Positions 9,801-19,811 of a stretch of 64,000 nucleotides of DNA are shown piece after piece. The first letter of the stretch is position 1. Each line of letters starts with the position of its first letter. The position numbers and the translations under genes are program-made. Under the pieces are notes generated by a model. It saw only the letters and a program-made list of their open reading frames with translations. It was not told the origin of the DNA and searched no databases. Where the stretch lies: contig OY723258.1 in assembly GCA_963210315.1 (NCBI GenBank), forward strand, positions 1,550,001-1,614,000, in the 5' to 3' direction. Origin of the DNA: Rhynchopus euleeides (Eukaryota > Euglenozoa > Diplonemea > Diplonemida > Diplonemidae).

Positions 9801-11135
9801 GCGGACCTGCAGGACTTCACGAAGACGGCGTTCAAGGGGGAGGTCCTGAACCTCGACTTCAAGCGCATCATCACCGACATCGCACAGTGCAACTCGTGCC
9901 TGGGTCCTGTTGGCGGGGTGATTGCTGACATGTCGCTTGAGAAGTTCAGCGCCTCCTTCAACCCGGACCCGGTCAACCCCGTGGTGATCCAGATCGCGGA
10001 CGTGAGCGCGACCATCCCGGCGGGGATCCACGTCGACGTGCAGGACCTGGAGCTGTGGGGGGTGGTGCGCATTGCCGAGGCCACCTTCAGCGTGTCGTCG
10101 GGTGGGATGGAGGCCTCGTTTGTCGCGGACAAGCTCGACTGGTCCGTCATCCAGATCACAAGCGCGGACGGGAAGTCAGGCCCGTCCTTCTCGATGGCGC
10201 TCACCCCCTCGAAGCAGCACCTCAAGGTCGACGGGCGTGCGAAGATCCTGGGGCGCACCGTGACGCTGCTGCTGGAGCTGTCGGACAGCAAGGTGTTTGG
10301 GAGATTCACCTACTCCATCGGGTGGGGGATGTCTGTAGCAGTGACGCTGGATACCCAGGGGCGCCCGGGGAAGAGCGGTTTCAAGAACACCATCACCGGC
10401 ACGATGAAGGCGGACGTGATTTCGACGACGGTGACGGCAGCGACAGATTTCCTGTACAACCTGAAGGGGGATGCGGACAGCGACCTGGCTGCTGCCAACA
10501 AGGACCTGCGGGATGCAAAGGCGGACCTCGACGCGGCCAACAAGGACCTGCAGGACGCAAAGAACCACGCGACGAGCAAGATCAGCGGGGCCCAGCGCAC
10601 GGTGGACAACCTGTCGGACGACGTGGACAGCAAGAAGAGCTCGTGCAAGAAGAAGGAGAAGAAGTGCAAGAAGAAGCCGTGGACGTGCGGGTCGGTGGCG
10701 ACGTGCTGGACCGCGTACGGTGTGCTGAAGGGGTCGCTCGAGGCCGCGGAGAAGACGCTGCAAGCGGTGAAGAAGACTGTGCAGGGTGCCGTCACTGCCG
10801 CACAGGGCACCGTGACCGCAGCGAAGGGGACGGTGACCGCGGCACAGGCAACGGTGAACGTGGCAAAGGGCGTAGTGGATGCTTTCGGTGACCTTGCCCA
10901 GGCTGTGGGCGGGACCCTGAAGAACGCGCTGCGCATCCACTCGCTGACCTTCTCCAACACGCTGACGAACACGGCAACGGCTATCGCCTTCGCCGTGGAC
11001 ATGACCATTGTCAACACACGTGTGCAGTACGGCTTCAACGTGAAGCTGTCCTACAGAGACTTCAAGAACGCCATTTACAATGAGTTCAGGCGCCGCATGA
11101 AGGCCTCGTGGGGCAACAAGATCCCGAAGCTGTGA
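6780..11135 (+). CDS. Very large beta-rich, probably extracellular repeat protein fused to a cyclase tail
   Basis: The frame is open from 6588, but 6588-6779 is a shadow of the cyclase. From 6780 it encodes the end of the cyclase domain (ARAFGLDVV...VPRRVRLV, to about 6875) and passes without a break into about 1,420 residues rich in Gly, Ser, Thr, Val and Ala. There, alternating hydrophobic residues form repeats such as GTVAYASGG and GSFEGASTL, suggesting a long beta-solenoid or adhesin-like surface protein. Cys pairs in the first half suggest disulphides and secretion. Near the C-terminus (about 10465-10760) is a coiled coil with repeated 'AANKDLxDAK' heptads and a Lys/Cys-rich loop (KKKEKKCKKKPWTCGSVATC), followed by Thr/Ala-rich heptads (VTAAQGTVTAAKG) and a final domain ending KIPKL. 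I do not recognise a named family. No ATG or signal peptide is visible where the beta region begins, so its true start is unknown; the junction may be gene fusion, deletion or misassembly. Confidence 0.65.
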   Translation, partial: ARAFGLDVVCNAALRKDAEYQNVLLLVPRRVRLVIGVASAVSAQFSTTALEALEVQVAVTKPAFSVTGTVAYASGGCTSANTGSVTVSVPSAGLSAVGTITQKDGCGADGKTAEWDITVVSAEALDVSGVAVKDVNLELASTVAADGAVSWAGSIHGTVELGTGNSASASIAFDGAAGKITSFEVQGAVAIGPVSGGVSLSVADGVMTGSGSLAFAGADAESSLPTFTAQVTHVSTYTPDNADLPLWDVAGQLASFEASGFTLSDVSVALQGRLQGQDASVAWTGSFEGASTLEGSTVTLRADIADNKFSSLTGTVAVSGNGVAFAGQVEITAGTGGCATVTGDGELTLTSTSHVFTSSLNYDKCARAPGEVKFAVTGTAQQIGFEALTLSSAVVELTGKVPSTGSALVWEGTLTASANLFGGSSQASVAFAGGKLQTVSLSSLFMTSNGLLSSTFRLEYVNSCDSPSTGSGTATLRLQGADDLVFNAVVSYHKCTGAMELAGSVAGSWNGPARTRFTGMTVALAATGSGDETLSSRKWTGTITATTSAGLSAEIAVTTGSESSVEATLTYTDADKVLVSATVGTDCTGTGLVSLTNLPYSIPAMELEVSFSKPCGQGSTKEWTVSGQLSELKIPFFGKSITLPSPTVQVSSDAAGKKTVSIKGPFLGDFELDLSIPLPLKAADITLRGGLLSGKAANPGGFASAWQGSGSAFGSSLGAGAPGLFDGLEALPLGSVGIEVSFGGSLSLTATGNAFGLEFSVAVGVAKSGSAWNYGMAFTASGASVSSPSGMPAVVGNVLKQLAPTYVRFSVAKAKMTIQGVELRQGFSLAAFLGADSGVMQSVKSIAPSSLKSQITSAEGSGSGAGLTVVADIQSTTQMNVFVMLAGNIPLGSPKVVLKEVALAFVVKTGPPEFGFNVVLDFTVGSGGNAQTFTTAGFISLSATGSLTVALSVDSPQPWSKPFGIPGVKVLFPLGVKMTITPALLPSQFALIGGMQIAGVTGTVALGADLQDFTKTAFKGEVLNLDFKRIITDIAQCNSCLGPVGGVIADMSLEKFSASFNPDPVNPVVIQIADVSATIPAGIHVDVQDLELWGVVRIAEATFSVSSGGMEASFVADKLDWSVIQITSADGKSGPSFSMALTPSKQHLKVDGRAKILGRTVTLLLELSDSKVFGRFTYSIGWGMSVAVTLDTQGRPGKSGFKNTITGTMKADVISTTVTAATDFLYNLKGDADSDLAAANKDLRDAKADLDAANKDLQDAKNHATSKISGAQRTVDNLSDDVDSKKSSCKKKEKKCKKKPWTCGSVATCWTAYGVLKGSLEAAEKTLQAVKKTVQGAVTAAQGTVTAAKGTVTAAQATVNVAKGVVDAFGDLAQAVGGTLKNALRIHSLTFSNTLTNTATAIAFAVDMTIVNTRVQYGFNVKLSYRDFKNAIYNEFRRRMKASWGNKIPKL

Positions 11136-12515
11136 TCTCCACAGCCGCATTGTTCCCGATGCGCCGCCACCGGGTGATGGGGGGGGGCAGGGTGTCTGGC
11201 ACATCGGACCCACCCTCTCTCCTCCCCCCCCCCCTCGCCCATACCGATATGCTGCTCTGTGCGGCAACCAAATATCCCTGTTATCCCCACCCTCCCACCC
11301 CCACACTCTCTCCCTTTCCCCCTTTTTGATGTTATCACGTTGCGTGCGTCGTACACCCCCCCCCCCCCCCATCCCCCCCTTTCTCTCTCTCTATTTATGC
11401 GTGATTGATCTCTGCGACACCCCACACCGTGTTCGCAGGAAGTGCCAACTTTCGAGGATGCCCCTGCAGCCACCTCCTCACCACCGAGTGCCACATGTGC
11501 AGACTTATGACCTCCTCACGTGTCACCTTCGCAGGAGAGACTCGCCTTGCCGCATGCCAAACACACATTTGTGGCCGTGTCTTGTCTCTTGTCGAGCGCA
11601 GGGACCTTGCGTCGCTCAGAAAGTCTGCAATGTTGTGCTTTTCATGCCTGAGACACCGATGCTGTGTGCCATCGCCTGTCATATCTGCTCTCCTCAAAGA
11701 AATACCGCATGTTTCCCCCGATGGGAGACACAGCAACTAGCAACACGTCAAGAAGGAGTGGGGTGTGGAAGGAGAGGCGACCATACTGTGCGTTGTCAAT
11801 GCAAACCCATTTAGAGGAAGTGGTGTGCATGGGGCAGCATAATAGAGGTAGAGCACGTCGCCCCACGTCAAACCGTGTCGGCGGGACACCGAAATCTGGG
11901 AGCATGCTTAGAGAGAGCAACGCCCTCACTCCCCCGGATGGACCACGCATGGGCTGACGATGGATTTTGGAGCCGCCACTCATGGCGCAGCGACGCAAAA
12001 GGAAAAAAAAACCTACCCGATCCGGATTACACCACAAGAGGGGGGAGGGGAAGGGGGCACCTTTCCCCCCCTGCCACCCCCACCCCCATGCTCTCCCACT
12101 ACGCCAGTTTATTGGATATTCGTACCTTTCTCCCCCCCCCTATCTCTCTTTCTCTCTCCCTCGTCTGATTTCTGCCTCCCACCGCCCCCTTCCCAAGGCA
12201 TACTTACCTGTTGTCGATGCGCCGATTGGCACAGCAGGCATGGAATGTGTACAAACCTGATCTTTGGTTTGCTGTGTGGGCGGGATGGCTCCGTCCTGTG
12301 CCTTGCCCGCAAAGGTCTGCGCATGTGTCATAATTTGGCAGAAAGCGCTGCCCTCAGCTATGGAGGTTCAGGTCGGAGCCACGCCCAGACAGACACACTC
12401 CCCGTCTGCGAAGCCCCCCCCCTCCCCCGCAGGGCGCGGGGAACGGCGCAAACGCGCAGCAGGTGTTGTGTGCCGCAACATCGACCATCCCCCCCCCCCT
12501 CCCCTCCCTCCCTCA
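11136..12515. other. Intergenic region with C-rich tracts
   Basis: No gene is supported. The stretch contains repeated pyrimidine tracts (11216-11240, 11280-11390, 12060-12190 and 12488-12515), with AG dinucleotides after several of them. The last tract is the target site of element C. Confidence 0.55.
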
Positions 12516-13270
12516 CACGGTGGGATCTTGTAAATTTTACATGTATAACTACAAGTATATACATGTATTATACATGTATAATACTTGCATGTCAACTATT
12601 ATACATGTATAATGGGGGTCTTCGCTCCATCCGCCAAAAAAAACCAAAAAAAACCGGAAAAACCCCGTGAAAAAGTCGGAAAAAAAGAGTGTGGGGAGTT
12701 GGGTCCAGTTTAGCAAAGTGAGCTTATTTTTCGAAATTTGAAAAATTGGGGACACCAAAAGTCCCCAGAAAAATCTTCGACTTGGCCCGCAGAGAGATTT
12801 TTTTTGGTGAAAAACGATTTCAACAGTTGTCCAACAGTTGCTGTACAAGACGGCACACCGTTCTCTGCGCATGGGCTGCTGCACGTGAATCATTTGGATG
12901 TCCGAGGGGCTATCGGAACGAGGAGGGCCACGAGCCTGAACTACCCGCCAGCAGTGATCCCGTGCCAGGGCTGGCAGGGGGCCGCGGCCCCACCTCCCTT
13001 TTTCTGTAATTCTTTGGGAGGGTGGGCCGCCAGGGGTGGCATGGCCCTACCCTCGGCCCTACCTCCCGGGTCAGATTTTGGGGCTTTTGGGTTCGGCCTT
13101 GTGGCCGAGTTTTCATGCGCCGCAGCGTATGAAAACCCAACGGCATGCTGGGGGCTTGATGGTGTTCATCGAAGCGCCCCTCATCATGTCCCAAGCGAAG
13201 GACCATCTCCGCCTGGAATGTGCAACAGCACCAACCGGTGTGGGGACTCGCCTTCGAAGACTTTCAGGAT

Positions 13271-13322
13271 GTTCACTACCGTGGGCTCCGGCGGCTGGGG
13301 GGCTCCGCCCCCCAGACCCCCT
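13271..13322 (+). repeat. Dispersed GC-hairpin repeat, copy 1
   Basis: This copy reads GTTCACTACCGTGGGCTCC, then the hairpin core with stem CTGGGGGGC, loop TCC and stem GCCCCCCAG, then ACCCCC. Eight copies occur in the window, on both strands and in unrelated surroundings. This copy has one mismatch to the others before the hairpin (GTGGGC for GTGGCC). Confidence 0.85.
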
Positions 13323-14476
13323 GTAGGCTGTCTCGCGACCAAGTCCTTGCGTGTATGGGATTGATCATCGCACACCATCCACAAAGCGATGCAAGCCATG
13401 AGATTTGCTGCCGTTCCTGAACACTAGCTGGCAAAGTTTCTCGGGATTGCAGTTTTGCAAGTACTCAAAGGCAATCCAAGATCCCCTGGATTCCTGATTT
13501 TTGATCCAGCAGGCGACGACCAAAGGCAGCAACATCCGGTGCCTCTCGAATTGGGGGAAAATGTTCTGTGGTCGTGTATTCGATCCTGTTTGCATCATAC
13601 CACGGGAAGTCGGGGCGGGGTTGGGCTGCACCTTTTTTCTCGCGAGCTCGGCCCACCCTGTGCCCTACCTCTTTTTTGGTTTGCCCGACCCCCAGCGAGA
13701 TCACTGGCAGCCAGACCTTGTTCAACATAAACAGCAGACAAGAGAGCAGAATGGAGTGCGGGGCAGCTGCCGTGTTCCCATAAAAACATCGCACCTCTGG
13801 CGCTGCCTGCACGAAAGGGACGGGTAACCTGCAGGTCACCCACAGCAGCCTACTGCCTACGTTTTATACAAGATCGGCGCCGACGACACGAAAGACTGTT
13901 CGATCTGCGGCGCAACAAGAATCTCCAGTGGGAACAGAACTGAGCGGCAACAGGATGCAATGCAGGCCCACCTCCGTTGCCCTGCGGCAAGAGCAGTCAC
14001 ATCGATTTCGTTGACAGGGCCTGCTCGCTGGTGTGTGACCACAGCAGATGGTGAGCTGCCCCACGGCAGAACACCTGGGACGGGGGATGGCTGCGACTGG
14101 GCATTACCAAACTCGTCATGATGTAGGACTGCGGACAATTGGTCACCGAGAGCAAGTATGGCTCCCGCTCAGCTCTCACTGAAGCTGAACCAGATGCAAG
14201 TGGTGGGGGGAGGAGGGGATCCCAGGGGAGGACACACCGGTCGGCAACCCACGAGGACTGGCCCGTCCCAGTCAACAGAAGAACAAAGCAGGAACACCGA
14301 CGCACCTAAACGTCATACTGAAGTGTGGGAGGAGGAGGCGAGCACAAAAGGGCGTCGGCTACCGCACGCCCTTTGAGCGCAGCCGACGACGACCGAACCG
14401 GCCCCCGGCCGGGAGGTGCGTGTGGCGTGGGGGGCGAAGCCCCCCACGCAAGGGGGGTCCGGGGGGCGAAGCCCCC

Positions 14477-16019
14477 CGGAAAAAAATTTGGGGTTTTTTG
14501 GCCTATTTTTGGCCATTTTCCGCTGCATTTGTTTGATTTTGGGTCGGGAAAGGTATGGCCAGGAAGTGGGAAAAATTGGGGAAAAAGTCGGAAATTTTCA
14601 GGTTTGCCCATATAAACCATGGGTCACAGATTCCGATTTTTGGGTCAGACTCCAAGTTTGACACAAGGGAAAATAAGCAAAAATTTTCACCTATTTTTGG
14701 TCACCTAAGGGGGGGGGCTTCGCTCCGGGTCACTGACCCAAGCTGACCCAGATTGACCCGGAGCGAAGCCCCCCATTTTCCTAAGGTGAAAAACCCCAGG
14801 GTGACCCAAATTGACCCAAGTTGACCCAAATTGACCCGGAGCGAAGACCCCCATGTTCGTTCCCATAGGAAAAAATTTGGGGTTTTTTGGCCTATTTTTG
14901 GCCATTTTCCGCTGCATTTGTTTGATTTTGGGTCGGGAAAGGTATGGCCAGGAAGTGGGAAAAATTGGGGAAAAAGTCGGAAATTTTCAGGTTTGCCCAT
15001 ATAAACCATGGGTCACAGATTCCGATTTTTGGGTCAGACTCCAAGTTTGACACAAGGGAAAATAAGCAAAAATTTTCACCTATTTTTGGTCACCTAAGGG
15101 GGGGGGCTTCGCTCCGGGTCACTGACCCAAGCTGACCCAGATTGACCCGGAGCGAAGCCCCCCATTTTCCTAAGGTGAAAAACCCCAGGGTGACCCAAAT
15201 TGACCCAAGTTGACCCAAATTGACCCGGAGCGAAGACCCCCATGTTCGTTCCCATAGGAAAAAATTTGGGGTTTTTTGGCCTATTTTTGGCCATTTTCCG
15301 CTGCATTTGTTTGATTTTGGGTCGGGAAAGGTATGGCCAGGAAGTGGGAAAAATTGGGGAAAAAGTCGGAAATTTTCAGGTTTGCCCATATAAACCATGG
15401 GTCACAGATTCCGATTTTTGGGTCAGACTCCAAGTTTGACACAAGGGAAAATAGGCAAAAATTTTCACCTATTTTTGGTCACCTAAGGGGGGGGGCTTCG
15501 CTCCGGGTCACTGACCCAAGCTGACCCAGATTGACCCGGAGCGAAGCCCCCCATTTTCCTAAGGTGAAAAACCCCAGGGTGACCCAAATTGACCCAAGTT
15601 GACCCAAATTGACCCGGAGCGAAGACCCCCATGTTCGTTCCCATAGGAAAAAATTTGGGGTTTTTTGGCCTATTTTTGGCCATTTTCCGCTGCATTTGTT
15701 TGATTTTGGGTCGGGAAAGGTATGGCCAGGAAGTGGGAAAAATTGGGGAAAAAGTCGGAAATTTTCAGGTTTGCCCATATAAACCATGGGTCACAGATTC
15801 CGATTTTTGGGTCAGACTCCAAGTTTGACACAAGGGAAAATAAGCAAAAATTTTCACCTATTTTTGGTCACCTAAGGGGGGGGGCTTCGCTCCGGGTCAC
15901 TGACCCAAGCTGACCCAGATTGACCCGGAGCGAAGCCCCCCATTTTCCTAAGGTGAAAAACCCCAGGGTGACCCAAATTGACCCAAGTTGACCCAAATTG
16001 ACCCGGAGCGAAGACCCCC
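14477..16019. repeat. 389-bp tandem repeat, four units
   Basis: Units begin near 14477, 14868, 15257 and 15646, each starting with a run of A before TTTGGGGTTTTTTGGCC. Copies are almost identical (one A/G difference near 15453). Each unit ends with GGAGCGAAGACCCCC, the terminal inverted repeat of element F, and holds short TGACCCAAATTGACCC repeats and a GCTTCGCTCC / GGAGCGAAGC inverted pair. ORFs repeated with the same spacing are by-products of the array. Confidence 0.93.
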
Positions 16020-16022
16020 AAT

Positions 16023-16411
16023 ACATGTATATGCCTGAAATATACATGTAAAATACATGTATATCAAGTAAAAATACAAGTATAATACTTGCATGTCAAC
16101 TATTATACTTGTATTTTTACTTGATATACATGTATTTTACATGTATATTTCAGGCATTTACATGTATTTTACATGTATAATACTTGTCATGCAAGTATTA
16201 TACATGTAAAATACTTGCATGACAAGTAAAATACATGTATAATACTTGCATGACAAGTAAAATACTTGCATGCAAGTAAAATACATGTATTTTACTTGCA
16301 TGCAAGTATTTTACTTGTCATGCAAGTATTTTACATGTATAATACTTGCATGACAAGTATTGTACATGTAAAATACATGTAAATGCCTGAAATATACATG
16401 TAAAATACATG
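16023..16411. repeat. Palindromic TACATGTA/TTGCATG array of element C
   Basis: This 390-bp stretch is composed almost entirely of 8-12 base self-complementary words (TACATGTA, TATACATGTATA, CTTGCATGCAAG, CTTGTCATGCAAG) arranged in larger inverted repeats. It could fold into many alternative hairpins. The segment 16054-16075 preserves the empty target site of the adjacent element B. Confidence 0.88.
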
Positions 16412-16413
16412 TA

Positions 16414-16742
16414 CCGTATACGTAAATATTTTGGAACGTAAATATTATGGAACGTAAATATTTTGGAACGCTGGTGGGTTGGCGTTCCAGATTTTTTTCG
16501 TTCCATAATATTTACAGGGCTTTCTGCGACTCGGGGACTTGGACCAGGTGATCGGACGGCATGCAGAGTCCCTGACGGGACCTACTCGTGCACTTTTCGC
16601 GCGATTCCTGACGCAAGCCGTCCTCACCACCGAGTCCCCAACTGGCCCTGTAAATATTTTGGAACGTAAATATTATGGAACGGACCGGCCAAAAATGGGC
16701 CCGTTCCATAATATTTACGTTCCATAATATTTACGTATACGG
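16414..16742 (+). mobile_element. Element B, copy 1 (329-bp MITE, TA target duplication)
   Basis: Both ends are CCGTATACGTAAATATT inverted repeats, flanked by TA at 16412-16413 and 16743-16744. The sequence outside the two TAs joins to match the uninterrupted sequence at 16054-16075, so insertion with TA duplication is directly visible. Subterminal repeats of CGTAAATATTATGGAACG occur on both sides. It encodes no protein. Confidence 0.9.
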
Positions 16743-16785
16743 TATATCAAGTAAAAATACAAGTATAATAGTTGACATGCAAGTA

Positions 16786-17595
16786 CCGTAAACGGAAAAA
16801 GGGTGGACCGTAAAAATGTTCCAAGTTCCCAAAAAAAGGCCAAACGTTCCATCTTTTTTACGGTCCACCATTTATTGGGACTGAATATGGAAAAGACAAT
16901 GCGTTTTTCGCCCGCGGGCTGGTGGGTTGCGGGGCGCGGACTGCGGCCTCCACGCCGCAGACACCCACACGTAGGCCTCCCGACCTCCCAGCTTTGGACC
17001 CTCCCTCCACCACCGCAACCAACACCAGCAAGAGAAGCAAGTCTTCCCTGTGTGTGGAAAAAGCACGATCACCACCACTCACCTCGAGACTCACCCACCA
17101 CCACACCTCGAGAAGTGTAGTACCATGCAAGGAGCATTCCGGTAGAAGTAAAAGTAGAACCTGCTGCACGAGCCCACAAAAGCAGCCACAGTACGGCAGG
17201 GCGCGCAGACAGAAGCTGAGACCACCGGGCTCCCTCCAGATGTAAATTCGTGAATCAGTGCCCGGAAAATTCAGGGAAATCGTACTCCTTTAGTGTAGTA
17301 CACCCTGCAGTAACTGTGGGAGAACAGTTCCCGGACGATGGTGAGCGCACACTCTGTGCTGAGGCCCTGTGGTGTTAATCCTGCAGCTTCAGTCGTACGA
17401 TTTCCTTGGTTCCTTCGCGACTTCGTCGCGAAGGAACTCGTAAAAAAAACCGCCAAGTCCACGATCCCAACCGTAAAATAGGTGGACCGTAAAAATGTTC
17501 CAAGTTCCGGAAAAATCCCATTTGTTCCATCTTTTTTACGGTCCACCTATAGTACGGTTCACCTTTATTACGGTCCACAATATTTCCGTTTACGG
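16786..17595 (+). mobile_element. Element A, copy 1 (810-bp MITE, TA target duplication)
   Basis: The element is bounded by CCGTAAACGGAAA inverted ends and TA on both sides (16784-16785, 17596-17597). Near each end lies a module of about 65 bases that starts GGTGGACCGTAAAAA and ends with its complement, present in the same orientation at 16802-16869 and 17480-17548. At about 17408-17438 there is a perfect hairpin, TTCCTTCGCGA with loop CTTCG. Short ORFs are shared by the copies only because the DNA is conserved; no transposase is encoded. Confidence 0.9.
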
Positions 17596-18830
17596 TATTA
17601 TACTTGTATTTTTACTTGATATACATGTATTTTACATGTATATTTCAGGCATATACATGTATTATACATGTATAATAGTTGACATGCAAGTATTATACAT
17701 GTATAATACATGTATATACTTGTAGTTATACATGTAAAATTTACAAGATCCCACCGTGCAGCCTCCAGCAATACCCGCCGATGGGGCGTCTTTATGTTTG
17801 TTCTGCGTGCAGGCAGATCGGCTGCGACTGTTCTGCCCGCGTGTGTTCATCTGCACCGCGTTGCGCTGACCCACAGTCGGTACAACCGTGTTGTGCAGGC
17901 ACGGCGATGGCAGGCAGCGTAGCTCGACACTCGGAAGTGAACAGGCTGTACTGCGCGCACTGTGCATCGGCCGCTCCACATGTGTTCTCTGCCTGAGATG
18001 CAACTCTACCGTGTGCCTTTTATCTGTGTGTGTTTCTTCCCTGCACAGGATGCAATGACAACCCAGTCCTATTTTAGAGACCGAATCCCTGTTAAAGATG
18101 CAACTCTGCCGTGTGCCGTGCAAGAGTGCACGCTGGGATGTGTGGCAGAGAGTAGTGCATGGCTGGATCAGGTGCGTCGCATGCAGGATTCCTCAATATT
18201 TCTTTTGTTTGTTTTGGTTCGGCGCAGCCCAACTATACCGCCAGCAGGGGCACGGATTAGTTACTAAAATATTGCGGGCGCTGGGGGGTGGAGGGGGGTG
18301 GGTGCGGGCGGCAGAGAGGGGGGAGGGGCAAGTGATCTGCAGGCCTGAATGTTGCCGTACCGTATGGAACGGCACAGTGGAGCTTGCAGCCCTGACGGGC
18401 TGTGGCGTCACGGCCCTCAACACGATTTGAAAGGGGGTGCTGCTTTGGGGCTGCAATGATGCCCCAAGGAAGAGCAGAGACCCCCCCCAGACGGAGCGAT
18501 GATGTGCACTTCTGGTTTGCCTGGAGGGGAGAAGGGCAGCTGTGTCGGTCTGAGCGTGTTAACAAACAGTGTTTAAGATACTGTTATGAAAAACGGGGCT
18601 TAGCCCCGGTTTTTGAGATTTTGCCCCGAAAAACCGGGGGTGCCTCTTTTTTTTTTTCCACCGGGATTTTTCTGAGATTCTGTCCGGGTACTATTCCAGG
18701 GTACTTTTTGGCCAGAGGAGGCCGGGGCCAAGAGCACAGTGCCCTGTCCCAGGGTTAGCTCGATGAACCTGTTGAGCACAAGGTGCACGTTGACTACATG
18801 CGGCGTGCGACTATGGAGCAGAATCAGCTG

Positions 18831-18881
18831 TTCGCTACCGTGGCCTCCGGCGGCTGGGGGGCTCCGCCCCCCAGACCCCCC
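18831..18881 (+). repeat. Dispersed GC-hairpin repeat, copy 2
   Basis: The hairpin core is the same as in copy 1, preceded by CTACCGTGGCCTCCGGCGG and followed by ACCCCC. Confidence 0.85.
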
Positions 18882-18988
18882 TGTGCCGTCTGCCTGTCTT
18901 ATATCCAACACCCTTTGGGGTCAATTGGGGATGGAATACAGCCCACCCCGGGAGGATGCAGGCAGCTCACAGAATCGTACGGTTACAA

Positions 18989-19048
18989 GGAACAGATGCT
19001 CACTACCGTGGCCTCCGGCGGCTGGGGGGCACCGCCCCCCAGACCCCC
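18989..19048 (+). repeat. Dispersed GC-hairpin repeat, copy 3 (loop variant)
   Basis: This copy starts GGAACAGATGCTCACTACCG. The 9-bp stem is intact but the three-base loop is ACC instead of TCC, so the only change in the core lies in the unpaired loop. Confidence 0.85.
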
Positions 19049-19580
19049 CATGTGGCCTGTGCCTGTCCAGAACCAAGTCTGCAAGGGCAACCTGCGGTGC
19101 TTTCAACACCACCGCGCTCTCCCGAACGCTTTCTCATCGACTGGCTCCTTCGCGTTGGCGCCAAGAAGGAGCGCGCTCCTCTCGGACCTGGCAGCGGCCC
19201 CCGCAGAGGAGCCACCCTGCCCATCCCAGTTGAGTGGCGTGGGGTGGGGTGAGGTGGGGTGGGGTTGTGGGAAGGGAAAGCCCTTCCATTTGGGGAAATG
19301 GCTGAAATTTTACCCCCGATTACCCCCGGTTTTCGGCGCGCAGCCCGGAACCCTATCTTTTACCCTGGTTAACAAACCATCCGAGATGATTATTTTTTTT
19401 TGCAGTAGCAACCAGGTGTATTTCTAGTGGGGGATGAGGATGAGTCTTTTTGGCATCCGCCCTTTTTCCGGTTTTTTTCCAGCCAAAACCAGGTTTTTTT
19501 TCCAGCAAAAAACCGTTTTTTTCCAGCCAAAATACCAGGGTTTTTCCAGCTAAAACCGGGTTTTTTCCAGCCAAGAGCCC

Positions 19581-19636
19581 AGACGTTCACTACCGTGGCC
19601 TCCGGCGGCTGGGGGGCTCCGCCCCCCAGACCCCCC
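19581..19636 (+). repeat. Dispersed GC-hairpin repeat, copy 4
   Basis: The core is identical to copy 2, followed by CCTGTGGC and, about 25 bases on, ACCCAAGTCCTT, a tail also seen after copy 1. Confidence 0.85.
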
Positions 19637-19750
19637 TGTGGCGGATATCTCGTACCCAAGTCCTTCGATTCCCATCAGGTCAGGGAATCCAACAGCTCCA
19701 GTAGCCTCAGGAGGACGCAGCCAACTCACACAGAATCTGTACGCCCACAC

Positions 19751-19811
19751 TGAACAGATGTTCACTACCGTGGCCTCCGGCGGCTGGGGGGCTCCGCCCC
19801 CCAGACCCCCC
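19751..19811 (+). repeat. Dispersed GC-hairpin repeat, copy 5
   Basis: This copy starts TGAACAGATGTTCACTACCG and has the same hairpin core. It lies 170 bases after copy 4 in the same orientation. Confidence 0.85.

Larger units (their letters stand above)
12614..16019. mobile_element. Element F, inserted in element C copy 1
   Basis: The ends are inverted repeats: GGGGGTCTTCGCTCC at 12614 and its complement ending at 16019. Comparison with the uninterrupted stretch of element C near 40165-40190 shows that AAT is duplicated on both sides (12611-12613 and 16020-16022), a 3-bp target duplication. The interior (12700-14470) has no recognisable transposase and includes one copy of the dispersed hairpin repeat. 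The right 1.5 kb is the 389-bp tandem array. Confidence 0.7.
12516..17758. mobile_element. Element C, copy 1 (composite with nested insertions F, B1, A1)
   Basis: The left end begins CACGGTGGGATCTTGTAAA at 12516 and the right end is its reverse complement, finishing at 17758. The inverted match continues through TTTTACATGTATAAC and about 60 further bases. The flanking dinucleotide CA is repeated on both sides (12514-12515 and 17759-17760), and the second full copy shows the same arrangement with TT, so a 2-bp target duplication is likely. The element's own sequence, where not interrupted, is arrays of palindromes built of TACATGTA, TTGCATGCAA and TATAC. No transposase was found. Elements F, B and A have inserted into these arrays. 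Confidence 0.8.
17759..19404. other. Intergenic region between element C and a hAT-like MITE
   Basis: No gene is supported. It contains two copies of the dispersed hairpin repeat (18831-18881 and 18989-19048), G-rich runs near 18280-18330 and an A/T-rich hairpin near 18590-18640. Confidence 0.5.

Noticed and set aside
9098-11372. Minus-strand ORFs of about 400 residues
   Set aside because: Antisense shadow of the large beta-rich protein and its coiled coil.
12738-13364. 208-residue ORF within element F as a transposase
   Set aside because: No DDE/DDD motif or zinc finger; it includes the hairpin repeat.
14477-16019. CRISPR-like array
   Set aside because: Units are 389 bases and nearly identical throughout, with no repeat/spacer pattern; it is a plain tandem repeat in a transposon.
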